The notes under the pieces were generated by a model that saw nothing but the letters and a program-made list of their open reading frames with translations, ran no database searches and was not told where the DNA came from. This document shows, in pieces, positions 48,282-58,033 of a stretch of 64,000 bases of DNA. The stretch comes from Luteimonas sp. BLCC-B24. Its GTDB lineage: Bacteria > Pseudomonadota > Gammaproteobacteria > Xanthomonadales > Xanthomonadaceae. Each line of letters begins with the position of its first letter. Position 1 is the first letter of the stretch. The translations under genes were made by a program, and so were the position numbers. The stretch is taken from the NCBI RefSeq assembly GCF_028550595.1, contig NZ_JAQQGN010000006.1:62001-126000 (forward strand). The letters are read 5' to 3'.

Positions 48282-51200
48282 GCGCCGCGACCCGCGCGGC
48301 GAGTTTCTTCGGTGACACGCCGCCCTTGGCGCCCAGCTCCTGGGCGAACAGCGACACCCGCAGTTCCTCGATGTCCCAGCGCAGCGCCTGCCAGTCGGGC
48401 GTGTCGGCGCGGCCGCGCGCAGCCGCATCGGTCAGCGCGTCGACGAAGGGTTTGACGTCGAGCATGCGCTGCTGGTCGCGCTGGGGATCACGCTGGCCGC
48501 GCTCCGCGCGCAGCGCCAGCGCGCGCAGCCAGCGCGGATATTCGGCGAGTGCCGCAGCCGGGACGGCGCGCAGGAAACCGGGCGGTACGAGGGCGGCCAG
48601 TTGGGCCTGCATGTCGTCGAGATTGGCGCGCGCCCACCCCATCAGTGTCGACTCGAGCCGACCGCGGATCTCGGCGACGAGATCGAGGATCACCTCGGCC
48701 TGGCGCAGCCGCGCCATCGCCTCGCCGAACAGCGCCTTGCCCACCGCATCGCGATGGGCGGTGAACGCACCCGCGTCGCGGATGTCACCGAGGCCGTCGG
48801 CCAGCAGTGCGGCCAGTGCACCGTCGACGAGATCCTCGCGCAGACGGTCGCCCGGCCTGCCGTCGCGCGGCGCAGCCGATTCGATCGCGGCATAGAGCAG
48901 CGCGGTCTTGGGGGCCACCGGCAGCTGCTTGCGGGCCTGGCGTACGCGATCGGCCAGCGCGATCGTCAGCAGGCGGCGCACGCCCTGCGGATGCAGACGC
49001 CTGGCCTCGGCCGGATCGGCATGGACCGCGAGCGAGGCACTGTCCCCGTCGTCCTGCAGGGCCGGATAGGCCGGCAGGCCGCCGGCACCCGGCATCGAGA
49101 CCGGAATGGGCGTCTCCGGAAACGTCGTCAATGCGCGCTGCTGCAGCCCGTCGGCCGCGTGCGCGGCGAAGGCACGGGCCGCGCGTTCGCCGAAGCGCGC
49201 GCGCAGATCATCGAGATCGCGCGATTCCGCAAGCACCACGGCGGCCTTGCGGTCGCGGCCGGTGTCGACCAGCCGCAGGTTCGCGCGCAGATGCGCGTCG
49301 AGCGCGGCCTCGTCGAAGTCCGTCGCGCCGATCGCCACGCCGGTGAGCCGGGCGAGGAACCGCGCCAGTGTGCCGGTGAACGCATCGGCATCGCCGCCGC
49401 GCCAGGCGTCACTGAAGGCCCGCGCGAAATCCGGCGCGGGCACGAAATTGCGGCGCAGGGCCTTGGGCAGGCCGCGGATCAGGGCCGCCGCCTTGTCCTC
49501 GACGAAGCCCGGCGCCAGCCACGACAGGCGCACCGGGTCGACCGCGTTGAGCAGATGCAACGGCACCGAGACCGTCATGCCGTCGTCGACCGCGCCCGGC
49601 TCGAAACGGTAGGACACGGCCAGCCGCGCCTCGCCCAGCGCGATGAAGGCCGGGAACAGGTCGGCGTCGACACCATCGGCCACCAGCAGATCGTCGCGGC
49701 TCCACGTCAGCGCCTGTTTCGCGGCCTCCGGCGCCTTGCGCCACCAGGCGTCCAAGGCCTGTGCCGACAGCACATCGGCCGGCAGGCGCTGGGCATACCA
49801 TTGCGCCATCCAGTCCTCGTCGACCACGAGCCCCACGCGGCGCTGCTTGGCTTCTTCCTCGCGCGCGCGCTCGAGCGTGCGCAGGTTGCGCTCGACGAAG
49901 GTCGCCCGTGTCGTGATCTCGCCCGCGACGAGGCCGTCGCGCAGGAACAGCGCGCGCGCCTCGTCCGGATACAGCCGGCCGTAGTCGACGGGCCGTTTCG
50001 GTGCCAGTACCAGGCCGAACAGACTGATCTGCTCGCTGCCGATCACCCGTCCCTGCGCGCGCGACCAGCGCGGGTCGTGGTGGCGGCGTGCGAGCAGATG
50101 GTCGAGTTCGGCGATGACCCAGTCCGGCTCGATCGCCGCGTTGGTCAGGGACCACACTTTCTCGGTGTCGAGCAGCGTCGCCGAGACGATCCACGGCGGT
50201 GGCTTCTTCGACAGCGGCGAGCCCGGAAACAGCTGGAAGCGCCGGCCACGCGGACCTTCGTACTGGCCGGAGACGCGCCCGCCGCCGCCGGGATCGGCGC
50301 GGTGGCCGATCTGGGTGGGAAGACCGGCGATCAACGCGCGATGCAGGGCGACGTAGGCCGTCGTCTCGGCGCGCGCGGCCGCACGCGCATCGGTCCCGGG
50401 CGACGCGGGGGGCGCGGCGATCGTCCAACCCAGTTCCTCGCACTGCAGGCGCAATTGCCGGTGCAGCTCGCGCCACTCGCGCATGCGCAGAAAGCCGAGA
50501 AAATTGCGGTCGCACCATTTGCGAAGCTGCGACTGGGTGAGATCGGCATGCGCCTGCCGGTACGCCGCCCACAACTTCACGATGCCGGCGAATTCCGATT
50601 TCGGATCGGCGAACTGCGCATGCGCGGTATCGGCCGCCCCGCGCTGGTCGGCCGGGCGCTCGCGTGGATCCTGGATGCCGAGAAAGGACGCGATTGCCAG
50701 CATCGGCTCGAGACAACCGTGGTCGCGCGCGGCCACCAGCATGCGTGCGAGCTTGGGGTCGACCGGCAGTTTCGCCATCGTGCGACCGGTCGAGGTGAGC
50801 CTGCGCTGCACATCGATCGCACCGAGTTCGGTCAGCTGCTGCCAGCCGTCGGCCACGGCCCGCGGATCCGGCGGCTCGACGAACGGAAACGACTCGATGT
50901 CGCCGAGCCCCAGTGCCAGCATCCGCAGGATCACCCCGGACAGCGAAGCGCGCCGGATCTCGGGGTCGGTGTAGAGCGGACGCGATTCGAAATCGGCTTC
51001 GGAAAACACCCGGTAGCAGGTGCCCGGCGCGATGCGGCCGCAGCGTCCCTTGCGCTGTTCGGCGCTGGCCTGGCTCACCGGCTCGATGTGCAGGCGATCG
51101 AGCTTCTGCCGTGGGCTGTAGCGCTTGACCCGGGCCAGACCCGGATCGACGACGTAATGGATGCGCGGTACCGTCAGCGACGTCTCGGCGACATTGGTCG

Positions 51201-52251
51201 CCAGCACGATGCGCCGCTGCGGACCGGGGTGGAACACGCGGTCCTGGTCTTTTGCCGACAGCCGCGCGTACAGCGGCAGCACCTCGGTATGCCGGTACTT
51301 GCGCCGCTCGAGGGCCTGGTGTGCATCGCGGATCTCGCGCTCGCCGGGCAGGAAGATCAGCGTGTCACCGGTGCCGCGCTCGCGCATGATCTCGTCGCAG
51401 ACCGACACGATGCCGTCGAGGACGCTGCGTTCGCCGGGGTCGTCACCCTCGCCGTCCAGCGGCCGGTAGCGCACCTCGACCGGAAATCCACGGCCTTCCA
51501 CGTCGACCACCGGTGCACCGTCGAAGTGCGCGGCGAAGCGCGCCGTGTCGATGGTCGCCGAGGTCACGATGAGCTTGAGATCCGGGCGCCGGCCCAGCAA
51601 CGGCTTCAGATAGCCCAGCAGGAAATCGATGTTGAGACTGCGCTCGTGTGCCTCGTCGATGATGATCGTGTCGTAGGCCGACAACCACCGATCGGAGGCG
51701 ATTTCCGCCAGCAGGATACCGTCGGTCATGAACTTGATCGCGGTGGCGTCACTGACGTTGTCGTTGAAGCGGACCTGGTAACCGACCAGACCCCCGCTGG
51801 GCACCTGCAGCTCCTCGGCGACGCGCCGGGCGACGGTACGCGCGGCGATCCGGCGCGGCTGGGTACAGCCGATCAGGCCGGCGGCGCCCCGGCCCGCGGC
51901 CAGACACAGCTTCGGCAATTGCGTGGTCTTGCCCGAGCCGGTTTCGCCGGCGACGACGACGACCTGATGCGCGCGGATCAGGTCCACGATCGCCTCGGCC
52001 TTGCCGGCGATCGGCAGGGCCGGGTCGACATCGGCGCGCGGCAGCTGGGCGGCACGCGCCTCCCGCAGCCGGATGGACGCCTGCAGCCGGCTCTCGAAGG
52101 CCGCACGCGCGGCTTCGTCCTGCGGTGCGCGACGCCAGCGTCCGAGCAGCCCGAGCAGGCGACCGCGGTCGCGCGTCGACGCGGCGTCGATCGCGGCCTG
52201 CGCCTGCTTCAACACGCCGTTCACCGCCTTGTCGCTGGAATGCTGCGTCAC
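48274..52251 (-). CDS. hrpA: ATP-dependent RNA helicase HrpA
   Basis: This 1325-residue DEAH-box helicase has Walker A VVAGETGSGKTTQLPK near residue 92, the DEAH motif in IIIDEAHERS, TSATID, and motif VI in EQRKGRCGRIAPG. An HA2 domain, OB fold and the long DUF3418 C-terminal region typical of HrpA follow. It acts on mRNA processing and on stalled ribosomes in E. coli. I start at GTG 52251, which gives the familiar short N-terminal extension; the open frame to 52860 is antisense to dps. The gap to dps is 81 bases, divergent. Confidence 0.95.
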   Translation of the reverse strand: MTQHSSDKAVNGVLKQAQAAIDAASTRDRGRLLGLLGRWRRAPQDEAARAAFESRLQASIRLREARAAQLPRADVDPALPIAGKAEAIVDLIRAHQVVVVAGETGSGKTTQLPKLCLAAGRGAAGLIGCTQPRRIAARTVARRVAEELQVPSGGLVGYQVRFNDNVSDATAIKFMTDGILLAEIASDRWLSAYDTIIIDEAHERSLNIDFLLGYLKPLLGRRPDLKLIVTSATIDTARFAAHFDGAPVVDVEGRGFPVEVRYRPLDGEGDDPGERSVLDGIVSVCDEIMRERGTGDTLIFLPGEREIRDAHQALERRKYRHTEVLPLYARLSAKDQDRVFHPGPQRRIVLATNVAETSLTVPRIHYVVDPGLARVKRYSPRQKLDRLHIEPVSQASAEQRKGRCGRIAPGTCYRVFSEADFESRPLYTDPEIRRASLSGVILRMLALGLGDIESFPFVEPPDPRAVADGWQQLTELGAIDVQRRLTSTGRTMAKLPVDPKLARMLVAARDHGCLEPMLAIASFLGIQDPRERPADQRGAADTAHAQFADPKSEFAGIVKLWAAYRQAHADLTQSQLRKWCDRNFLGFLRMREWRELHRQLRLQCEELGWTIAAPPASPGTDARAAARAETTAYVALHRALIAGLPTQIGHRADPGGGGRVSGQYEGPRGRRFQLFPGSPLSKKPPPWIVSATLLDTEKVWSLTNAAIEPDWVIAELDHLLARRHHDPRWSRAQGRVIGSEQISLFGLVLAPKRPVDYGRLYPDEARALFLRDGLVAGEITTRATFVERNLRTLERAREEEAKQRRVGLVVDEDWMAQWYAQRLPADVLSAQALDAWWRKAPEAAKQALTWSRDDLLVADGVDADLFPAFIALGEARLAVSYRFEPGAVDDGMTVSVPLHLLNAVDPVRLSWLAPGFVEDKAAALIRGLPKALRRNFVPAPDFARAFSDAWRGGDADAFTGTLARFLARLTGVAIGATDFDEAALDAHLRANLRLVDTGRDRKAAVVLAESRDLDDLRARFGERAARAFAAHAADGLQQRALTTFPETPIPVSMPGAGGLPAYPALQDDGDSASLAVHADPAEARRLHPQGVRRLLTIALADRVRQARKQLPVAPKTALLYAAIESAAPRDGRPGDRLREDLVDGALAALLADGLGDIRDAGAFTAHRDAVGKALFGEAMARLRQAEVILDLVAEIRGRLESTLMGWARANLDDMQAQLAALVPPGFLRAVPAAALAEYPRWLRALALRAERGQRDPQRDQQRMLDVKPFVDALTDAAARGRADTPDWQALRWDIEELRVSLFAQELGAKGGVSPKKLAARVAALT

Positions 52252-52296
52252 GCGTCCAACCCGTCCCAAGTCACATATCCACAACGAATGCGCCCG

Positions 52297-52302
52297 TATT
52301 GT
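52297..52302 (+). promoter_or_regulatory. dps: Candidate -10 element for dps
   Basis: TATTGT lies 30 bases before the dps ATG in the 81-base divergent gap with hrpA. No OxyR or IHF site could be recognised by eye. Confidence 0.3.
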
Positions 52303-52332
52303 CGGCGCAATTCCCTGCCAGGAGTTCCACCC

Positions 52333-52899
52333 ATGTCCAAGGACAAGTCGAACAAGTCCAAGAAGTCCGCGCCCGCCCAGGTCGCGCCCGCGGTCGCCTC
52401 GCCCGACGCGCAGTCCAAGGCGCCGGCCATCGATATCGGGATCAGCGACGAGGATCGCAAGGCGGTCGCCCAGCACCTGTCGGTCTTCCTGGCCGATGCC
52501 TACACGCTGTATCTGAAGACCCACAATTTCCACTGGAACGTCACCGGACCGATGTTCAATGCCCTGCACGTGATGTTCGAGGGCCAGTACACCGAGCAGT
52601 GGAATGCGCTGGACGAAATCGCCGAGCGCATCCGCGCGCTGGGGTACAACGCGCCGGGTTCCTATGCGGAGTTCATCGAACTGTCGTCGATCAAAGAAGA
52701 GCCGGGCCTGGAGAAGGCCCCGGACTGGCGCGAGATGGTGCGCCAACTCGTGGTCGGCAACGAAGCCGTGTGCCGCAGCGCGCGCAAGGCGCTCGAGGTG
52801 GCCGACGACGCCGATGACGACCCGACCGAGGACATGCTCACCCAGCGCCTGCAGACCCACGAGAAGAACGCCTGGATGCTGCGCTCGCTGCTGCAGTAA
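52333..52899 (+). CDS. dps: DNA-binding ferritin-like protein Dps
   Basis: The 188-residue Dps monomer forms dodecamers that oxidise and store iron and coat DNA in starved or oxidatively stressed cells. The ferroxidase ligands are in HNFHWNVTGPMF near residue 60 and EQWNALDEIAERIRALG near 83. The first 13 residues hold five lysines (DKSNKSKKSAP), a typical DNA-binding tail, and a Pro/Ala-rich stretch follows. AGGAG lies eight bases upstream of the ATG. It is monocistronic and ends at a strong terminator. Confidence 0.96.
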   Translation: MSKDKSNKSKKSAPAQVAPAVASPDAQSKAPAIDIGISDEDRKAVAQHLSVFLADAYTLYLKTHNFHWNVTGPMFNALHVMFEGQYTEQWNALDEIAERIRALGYNAPGSYAEFIELSSIKEEPGLEKAPDWREMVRQLVVGNEAVCRSARKALEVADDADDDPTEDMLTQRLQTHEKNAWMLRSLLQ

Positions 52900-52922
52900 G
52901 GACGACCGCAGCGCTCACCCGA

Positions 52923-52948
52923 CGCCCGGTTCCGCCGGGCGTTTCGTT
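52923..52948 (+). terminator. Rho-independent terminator of dps
   Basis: CGCCCGG (52923-52929) pairs with CCGGGCG (52935-52941) around TTCCG, followed by TTTCGTT. It begins 24 bases after the dps stop. Confidence 0.85.
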
Positions 52949-53088
52949 GTCCGGCGTTCGGCGCGGTGGCCCTGCGAGGCCAGCCGCTTGACGCGTCGCT
53001 CCCGGCTTCCAGCGTCGACGCACGCAGCGCCGGCACGCCCTGCCGGCCTGCGGGCTCGCGGATGCACACCGCGCCGACGTGCGCGCGG

Positions 53089-54768
53089 TCAGCGCCGGGG
53101 ATACAGCGGCGGCAGCGCCGCTCCGTCGTCGGCCGGGGCACTCGGTCTCACCCGTGCGCCATCGCGAAATGCGGTGGCCAGGCGCCGGCGCGCGGCGCCG
53201 AGATCGCCGCCGCCCCAGCGTGCATGCCGCCATTCGACGAGCGCGTCGCGTTGTTCGGGGGCGTCGAGTCGCGCATGCAGGGCGTCGAGATCGGGCGCCG
53301 GCGGCACGACCAGCGCGCGCAGGGCCCGTTCGATCTCCGCTGGCTCGCCGGTCTGTAGCAGCAGGCGCAGCTGGCGCGGCGATGGTCGCGTGCCGGTCGC
53401 AGCGGGCACTTCAGGCCGCGCGACCGCGGGGGCCGGCGCCGTCCGGCGGTACAGCCGCCACGCGAGCGACGCGGTGGCCAGCCACAGCAGGGCGAACAGA
53501 AGCGCGAGCCATCGCCAGACCGGCGCCATCGCCGCGTCGCCGGGGCCAGCCGCGTGCGCGCGTTCGGGATCGACGGTCCCGGCGATGCCGACGCGGTCGG
53601 GCGGCGCGCGCAGCGCACCCGGTTCCACGTCGAGGGTGAGCGCCGGCGCGGCCGCAGTCCGCGCCTGGCCCGCGCCGACGTCCCACCATGCGATCTCCGG
53701 TCCGGTGATCCGCAGCCGCCCGGCCGCCTGCGGCACCACCGAGAAGCGGCGGGTGAGTCGAACCTGCGGACGACCGTCCTCGTACGTCTCGTCGTACTGC
53801 GGCGCCTCGGCGAAGACCTGGGCGCCGTCGATCGTCGGCAACGCGACATCGGGAAGCTGGGTCCCCACCGCGCCGTCGAACAGCACCTCCAGTACCAGCG
53901 TGGCCGCCTCGCCCGCGCGCGCGCGGGGCGCGGCTTCGAGCCAGCGCGCCTGCACGCCGCGCACCGGCAGCCAGTCGCGCCCGGCGATGCCTGCCGGCAG
54001 CGCGCGCACCGACAGCACGCTGGGCGGCCCATTCGCGGAGAGTTCGCGTGGTCCGCGATTGAACAGCCCGTCGAACATGCCACCGGCGACGCCGCGCCCT
54101 TCGAAGCGCGCACCGGGTACGGTCAGCGTGCCGCTGCGCTCGGGCACCAGCAGAAAGCGCCGCTCGACGACCGTGTAGCGTCGGCCGTCGATGTCACGGG
54201 TGAACTGGGTGTCGTTGCCGACCCGCTGCAGCGACGCGCCGTCCGGCGGCGGCTGTTCCAGCTGGCCGGAGACCAGCGGCACCGCGTAGTAGAGCCGCAC
54301 GGTGTAGGCGACCGCCTGCTGGACGTACGGCGACTGGGTGTCGACCTCGGCTTCGACGAACGCGGGCGCCCCGTCACGCGCGGCGCTGACCACCGCCGGC
54401 CCGACGCTGAGCTGCAGCGGTGCCGTCGTGGCACGGCCCACCTGCAGGCCGGGCACCACGAGCAGCCCTTCGCGGCGTGGCCGCAGGGCGACGCCGTGCA
54501 GCGTGCGCGTCGTCTGCCGGCCGTTGCGGATCTCGACCTGCCGGCGGCTGGTGTGGCCGCTGAGCGAGAAGTCGCGCTCCAGCGGCGCCCAGTCGGGGGC
54601 CGCGGTCGCCTCGTCGCTCTCGATGTTGAGCGTGGTGCTCTCGCCGAAGGCGATACGGTCGCGATCCAGCCAGGCCTGGGCCTGGGCGCGGGCCTCTCCC
54701 ACCACGAGGGTGCCCAGCAGAACGGCCAGCCAGCACCCGGTAACGACGGTCGATCGGACTCGCATCAT
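53089..54768 (-). CDS. BatD family protein
   Basis: The 559-residue protein has a signal peptide (GEARAQA near residue 28), a long periplasmic beta-rich BatD region (AWLDRDRIAFGESTTLNI, then two or three immunoglobulin-like parts), a membrane helix near residues 415-437 and a cytoplasmic helical tail. Bat proteins were first linked to aerotolerance in Bacteroides and to stress resistance; their biochemical role is open. The ATG overlaps the upstream stop by four bases (ATGA). It is the last gene of the moxR-bat operon. Confidence 0.9.
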   Translation of the reverse strand: MMRVRSTVVTGCWLAVLLGTLVVGEARAQAQAWLDRDRIAFGESTTLNIESDEATAAPDWAPLERDFSLSGHTSRRQVEIRNGRQTTRTLHGVALRPRREGLLVVPGLQVGRATTAPLQLSVGPAVVSAARDGAPAFVEAEVDTQSPYVQQAVAYTVRLYYAVPLVSGQLEQPPPDGASLQRVGNDTQFTRDIDGRRYTVVERRFLLVPERSGTLTVPGARFEGRGVAGGMFDGLFNRGPRELSANGPPSVLSVRALPAGIAGRDWLPVRGVQARWLEAAPRARAGEAATLVLEVLFDGAVGTQLPDVALPTIDGAQVFAEAPQYDETYEDGRPQVRLTRRFSVVPQAAGRLRITGPEIAWWDVGAGQARTAAAPALTLDVEPGALRAPPDRVGIAGTVDPERAHAAGPGDAAMAPVWRWLALLFALLWLATASLAWRLYRRTAPAPAVARPEVPAATGTRPSPRQLRLLLQTGEPAEIERALRALVVPPAPDLDALHARLDAPEQRDALVEWRHARWGGGDLGAARRRLATAFRDGARVRPSAPADDGAALPPLYPRR

Positions 54769-56540
54769 CGTGGGTCTCCGCTGCGACGGCGCTCGTGTTC
54801 GAGACGGAACTTCGCCCGCAGCAGCCCGCCGGGGTCGTCCGGCAGGCGGCGCAGCAGGGCCTCGTTGGCCTGCCGACGTTCGGCGCCGGCGCGGTCCTCC
54901 GGCGCGGCGTCCGGCGCGCCGGGCCGGGGCGTTCCGTCGCCGGCATCGCGCGCATCGAGTGCGCGCTGCATGCGCTCGCGTTGCGCGGCATCGGCCTCGC
55001 GCTGCGCCTCGACATCGGCCGGCGACGCGTCCGCGGACTCGGACGCGGGAGGCGTCGACGGTGCAGGCGGGGGCGGCGTGACCGTCCCGGCCGGCGGCGA
55101 CGGCCGGGGCGAAGCGTCCGGCGACGGCGCGCCGTCGCCGGACCCCGGGCGCCCCGCAGCCTGCGACTGCCCGCGTGGCGGCGCGCGCGGATCCTGTCCG
55201 GGACCGGGCGGCGGAGTCCGTTGCCGGGCGGCGTCCACCGCAGCGCGATTGGCCTCGGCATCGGCCATGCCCGGGCGAAGACGCAGGGCCTCGTCGTAGG
55301 CGTCGATCGCGGCGTCGAGTTCGCCCTGCTTCGCCAGTGCATTGCCGCGGTTGTAGGCGGCCTCCGCCCCGGGCAGCCCGGCCCAGCGCTGCGCAGCATC
55401 GGCATAGCGGCCAGCGCGGTAGGCCTCGGCGCCCTCGATCATCCGCGCGTGCGCCATCTGGTCGGCGCGACGCCACGGCGTGCCTTCCGGGGCGGTGCTC
55501 TGCGCGATCGCGGGCATCAGCGGAAACAGCAGCGCGGCGCACGCGACGCTCGCCAGTGCGCCGCCACGCCGGAATGCCAGCAGCACGAGCACCAGCAGGG
55601 GCAGCACGAACCAGTAGCCCTGGTCGGCCCACCGCAGGGCGCTGTCGGGGCCGGGCGTCGGCGCGCCGGCGGGATCCGCGGATCCGGCGCCGGTGGCCTG
55701 GACATCGAGCGCGCGCAGGTCGGCATCGTCGGCGGTCAGGCCGGAGTAACGGCCGCCGCCCGCCATCGCGAGCGCCTCGAGGGACGCCGCCTCCAGGCGT
55801 GTGTGCGCGAGTCCGCCGCTCGCGTCGCGATGCGCGGCGCCGTCCGGCGTGCCCAGACCGAGCGCCGATACCCGGTATCCCATGCGCAGCGCCGTGGCAG
55901 CTTCGGCGATCGCAGCGCCGTCGGCCTCGCTGGTCATCAGCAGGATCGCGCCCTGTGTGACACCGCGCTGTCGCAGCAGGCGCGTGGCCCGTTCGATGGC
56001 CCGATCCACGCGCTGGCCATCGGCGGGCATGATGTCGGGCGACAGCGCATCCAGGTACAGCGCGAGATTGGCGGTGTCCTCGGTCAACGGTGCGACGGTG
56101 AAGGCGTCATCGGCGAACACCAGCAGGGCCGTTTCTGCCCCGGCGCGGGCGGCGAACACCCGTGCGAGCTTGGCGCGCGCCTGCAGCAGGCGCGACGGGG
56201 GCAGATCGCCGGCGCTGGTCGCTGTGGACAGGTCGAGCGCGACCACCAGCGGCGCGGATGTGGCGCCCTGCAGGGGCGCCGGGAGCTGGCGCCAGCCCGG
56301 GCCGGCCAGCGCGAGCACCGCACAGAGTGCAGCGAGCATCCAGGCGGCGAGCCCCAACCATCCGCCGCGGTCGACCCGGCGTTCGATCAGATGCGGCAGC
56401 AGATGCGGGTCGATCGCGGTGCGCCAGACGTTCGCAGCGCGGCGCCGCGCCCACCAGCACCCGGCCAGCACCGGCAGCGACAGCAGCGCCCACAGCCAGA
56501 GCGGGCGCGCGAAATGAAGCCCGTCCCACCACGCGATCAC
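54765..56540 (-). CDS. BatB-BatC fusion: VWA domain protein with TPR and Pro-rich tail
   Basis: The 591-residue protein joins BatB and BatC. Two N-terminal helices (about residues 10-26 and 58-78) precede a VWA domain (about 95-275), then a helix pair around 305-345, a TPR part (AEAYRAGRYADAAQRWAGLP, AYNRGNALAKQGELDAAIDA) and a Pro/Gln-rich tail. The metal-binding motif DxSxS reads DLSTA, so it is incomplete, unlike the intact one in BatA. The start is a GTG overlapping the batA stop (GTGA). Such fusions exist in other proteobacteria. Confidence 0.9.
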   Translation of the reverse strand: MIAWWDGLHFARPLWLWALLSLPVLAGCWWARRRAANVWRTAIDPHLLPHLIERRVDRGGWLGLAAWMLAALCAVLALAGPGWRQLPAPLQGATSAPLVVALDLSTATSAGDLPPSRLLQARAKLARVFAARAGAETALLVFADDAFTVAPLTEDTANLALYLDALSPDIMPADGQRVDRAIERATRLLRQRGVTQGAILLMTSEADGAAIAEAATALRMGYRVSALGLGTPDGAAHRDASGGLAHTRLEAASLEALAMAGGGRYSGLTADDADLRALDVQATGAGSADPAGAPTPGPDSALRWADQGYWFVLPLLVLVLLAFRRGGALASVACAALLFPLMPAIAQSTAPEGTPWRRADQMAHARMIEGAEAYRAGRYADAAQRWAGLPGAEAAYNRGNALAKQGELDAAIDAYDEALRLRPGMADAEANRAAVDAARQRTPPPGPGQDPRAPPRGQSQAAGRPGSGDGAPSPDASPRPSPPAGTVTPPPPAPSTPPASESADASPADVEAQREADAAQRERMQRALDARDAGDGTPRPGAPDAAPEDRAGAERRQANEALLRRLPDDPGGLLRAKFRLEHERRRSGDPR

Positions 56541-57580
56541 GTGGCGACATCCTGTGCCGCGGACCCTGCGGTCGTGCGCAGGCGGCGGCGCGGCAGCGCC
56601 GCGAGCAGGAGCAATGCGCACGCGCCGGCGAGGGGCACCGGATAGCGTTCGATGCGTGGGCGCAAGGCCGGGCCTGCACGTTCCACCGGCTCGAGCCGAT
56701 CGATCTCGTCGTAGATGCCGGCGAGCGCATCGGTGTCGCGCGCGCGGAACGCGCGCCCGCCCGTCGCGTCCGCGATCGCCTGCAACGCGGCTTCGTCGAT
56801 CGCGGGCTCGCTCGAGGCCGGCAGGCGGAACCCGAACATCGACAGATCGCCCTCGTCGCTGCCGAACGCGATGGTGTGCACGCGCACGCCCGCATCGCGC
56901 GCCAGTTCGGCCGCCTTCTCCGGGCTCAGGACGCCGGCATTGCTGACGCCGTCGGTCAACAGGATCAACACCCGCTGCGAGCGCGGCTGGTCCTGCAGGC
57001 GCTTGACCGCCAGACCGATCGCATCACCGATCGCCGTCTCCCTGCCCGCGAGGCCGACGACCGTATCGTCGAGTTGCTGCTGGACGCTGGCGCGGTCGAG
57101 CGTCAGCGGCGTCATCGCATAGGCGCGCTGGCCGAACACGATCAGCCCCACCCGGTCACCGCCGCGGCGTTCGAGAAAGTCGGCGAGCACGGCTTTGGCC
57201 GCGGTCAGGCGGTCGACCACGCGCGGGCCCAGGCGCATGTCGGTTTCGCCCATGCTGCCCGACAGATCCACCGCCAGCATCAGATCGCGTGCCGCGCGCG
57301 GTGGCTGTTCCGGCGGGCCCCACTGCTGCGGCCGCGCGGCGGCGATGCACAGCAGGCTCCACGCCAGCCACAGCAGCCACGGTGTGTGCGGCGCCAGGCC
57401 CGCCCGGCCGCCGCGCCCGGCGGCAGGCAGTGCGGCATACGGCACGCGCAACGCATCGCCACCGGCGCGCGCGGGCGGCAGCCACCGCCGCACGATCCAC
57501 GGAAGCGGCGCGGCGGCCAGCAGCCAGGGCCACGCGAACTGGCTCGACACGGCATCCCAGGCGGACGCGAGCATGCTCAT
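56537..57580 (-). CDS. BatA-like VWA domain membrane protein
   Basis: This 347-residue protein has two N-terminal helices (about 15-33 and 65-82), a von Willebrand A domain with an intact MIDAS motif DLSGSMGE near residue 105 and LLTDGVSNAG later, and one C-terminal helix. The VWA would lie in the periplasm or face the membrane surface. Its ATG overlaps the DUF4381 stop by four bases, and its stop overlaps the BatB-type start. Confidence 0.92.
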   Translation of the reverse strand: MSMLASAWDAVSSQFAWPWLLAAAPLPWIVRRWLPPARAGGDALRVPYAALPAAGRGGRAGLAPHTPWLLWLAWSLLCIAAARPQQWGPPEQPPRAARDLMLAVDLSGSMGETDMRLGPRVVDRLTAAKAVLADFLERRGGDRVGLIVFGQRAYAMTPLTLDRASVQQQLDDTVVGLAGRETAIGDAIGLAVKRLQDQPRSQRVLILLTDGVSNAGVLSPEKAAELARDAGVRVHTIAFGSDEGDLSMFGFRLPASSEPAIDEAALQAIADATGGRAFRARDTDALAGIYDEIDRLEPVERAGPALRPRIERYPVPLAGACALLLLAALPRRRLRTTAGSAAQDVAT

Positions 57581-58032
57581 GTCGCGCCCGCCATCAAGGC
57601 GAGAAATCGCGCGCGTGCGATCTGCCGGAGCGCTTCGACCTCGCAGTGCGGGACGTGCGCGCGGAACGCGCCGTCGCGCAGCAGCGCGCCTGTTTCGCCT
57701 GTGAAGCCCGCACGGCCGCCCGCATCGAGAAACTGCAGCCAGGCGTCCCCCTGCAGACGGTCGGCATCCGGCCGCGCGCGTCGCGCGGCGCGGCGCAGCA
57801 ACTGCGAGATCGCCGCGATCTCCCCGGGTGGGTCGCCTGCGGCCGCGACCGCGGCGTCGAACAGGCGCAGCCAGCCGCGTCGCCGACGCGCGATGCGCCA
57901 CCGCTGCACCGCCCAGGCCAGCACCGCCAGCAGCACGCCGGCCGCCAGCCACCACCAGCCCGGTGCGGGCGGCCACCACGCCGGCGCCGGCGTCACATGG
58001 ATATCGCGCAGAACGAGATCGGGAATCGCCAC
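57577..58032 (-). CDS. DUF4381 family membrane protein
   Basis: This 151-residue protein has a short N-terminal sequence (IPDLVLRDIHVTPAP), one membrane helix (about residues 28-46) and a helical cytoplasmic tail. DUF4381 is nearly always found between DUF58 and batA genes. The GTG at 58032 begins one base after the DUF58 stop. Its role is unknown, but conservation of place suggests a fixed part of the Bat complex. Confidence 0.87.
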   Translation of the reverse strand: MAIPDLVLRDIHVTPAPAWWPPAPGWWWLAAGVLLAVLAWAVQRWRIARRRRGWLRLFDAAVAAAGDPPGEIAAISQLLRRAARRARPDADRLQGDAWLQFLDAGGRAGFTGETGALLRDGAFRAHVPHCEVEALRQIARARFLALMAGAT

Positions 58033-58033
58033 G

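Noticed and set aside
48601-52332. The long plus-strand frame running antisense through hrpA into dps
   Set aside because: Only the last 188 codons (from 52333) are dps, with a proper ribosome-binding site. The rest mirrors HrpA.
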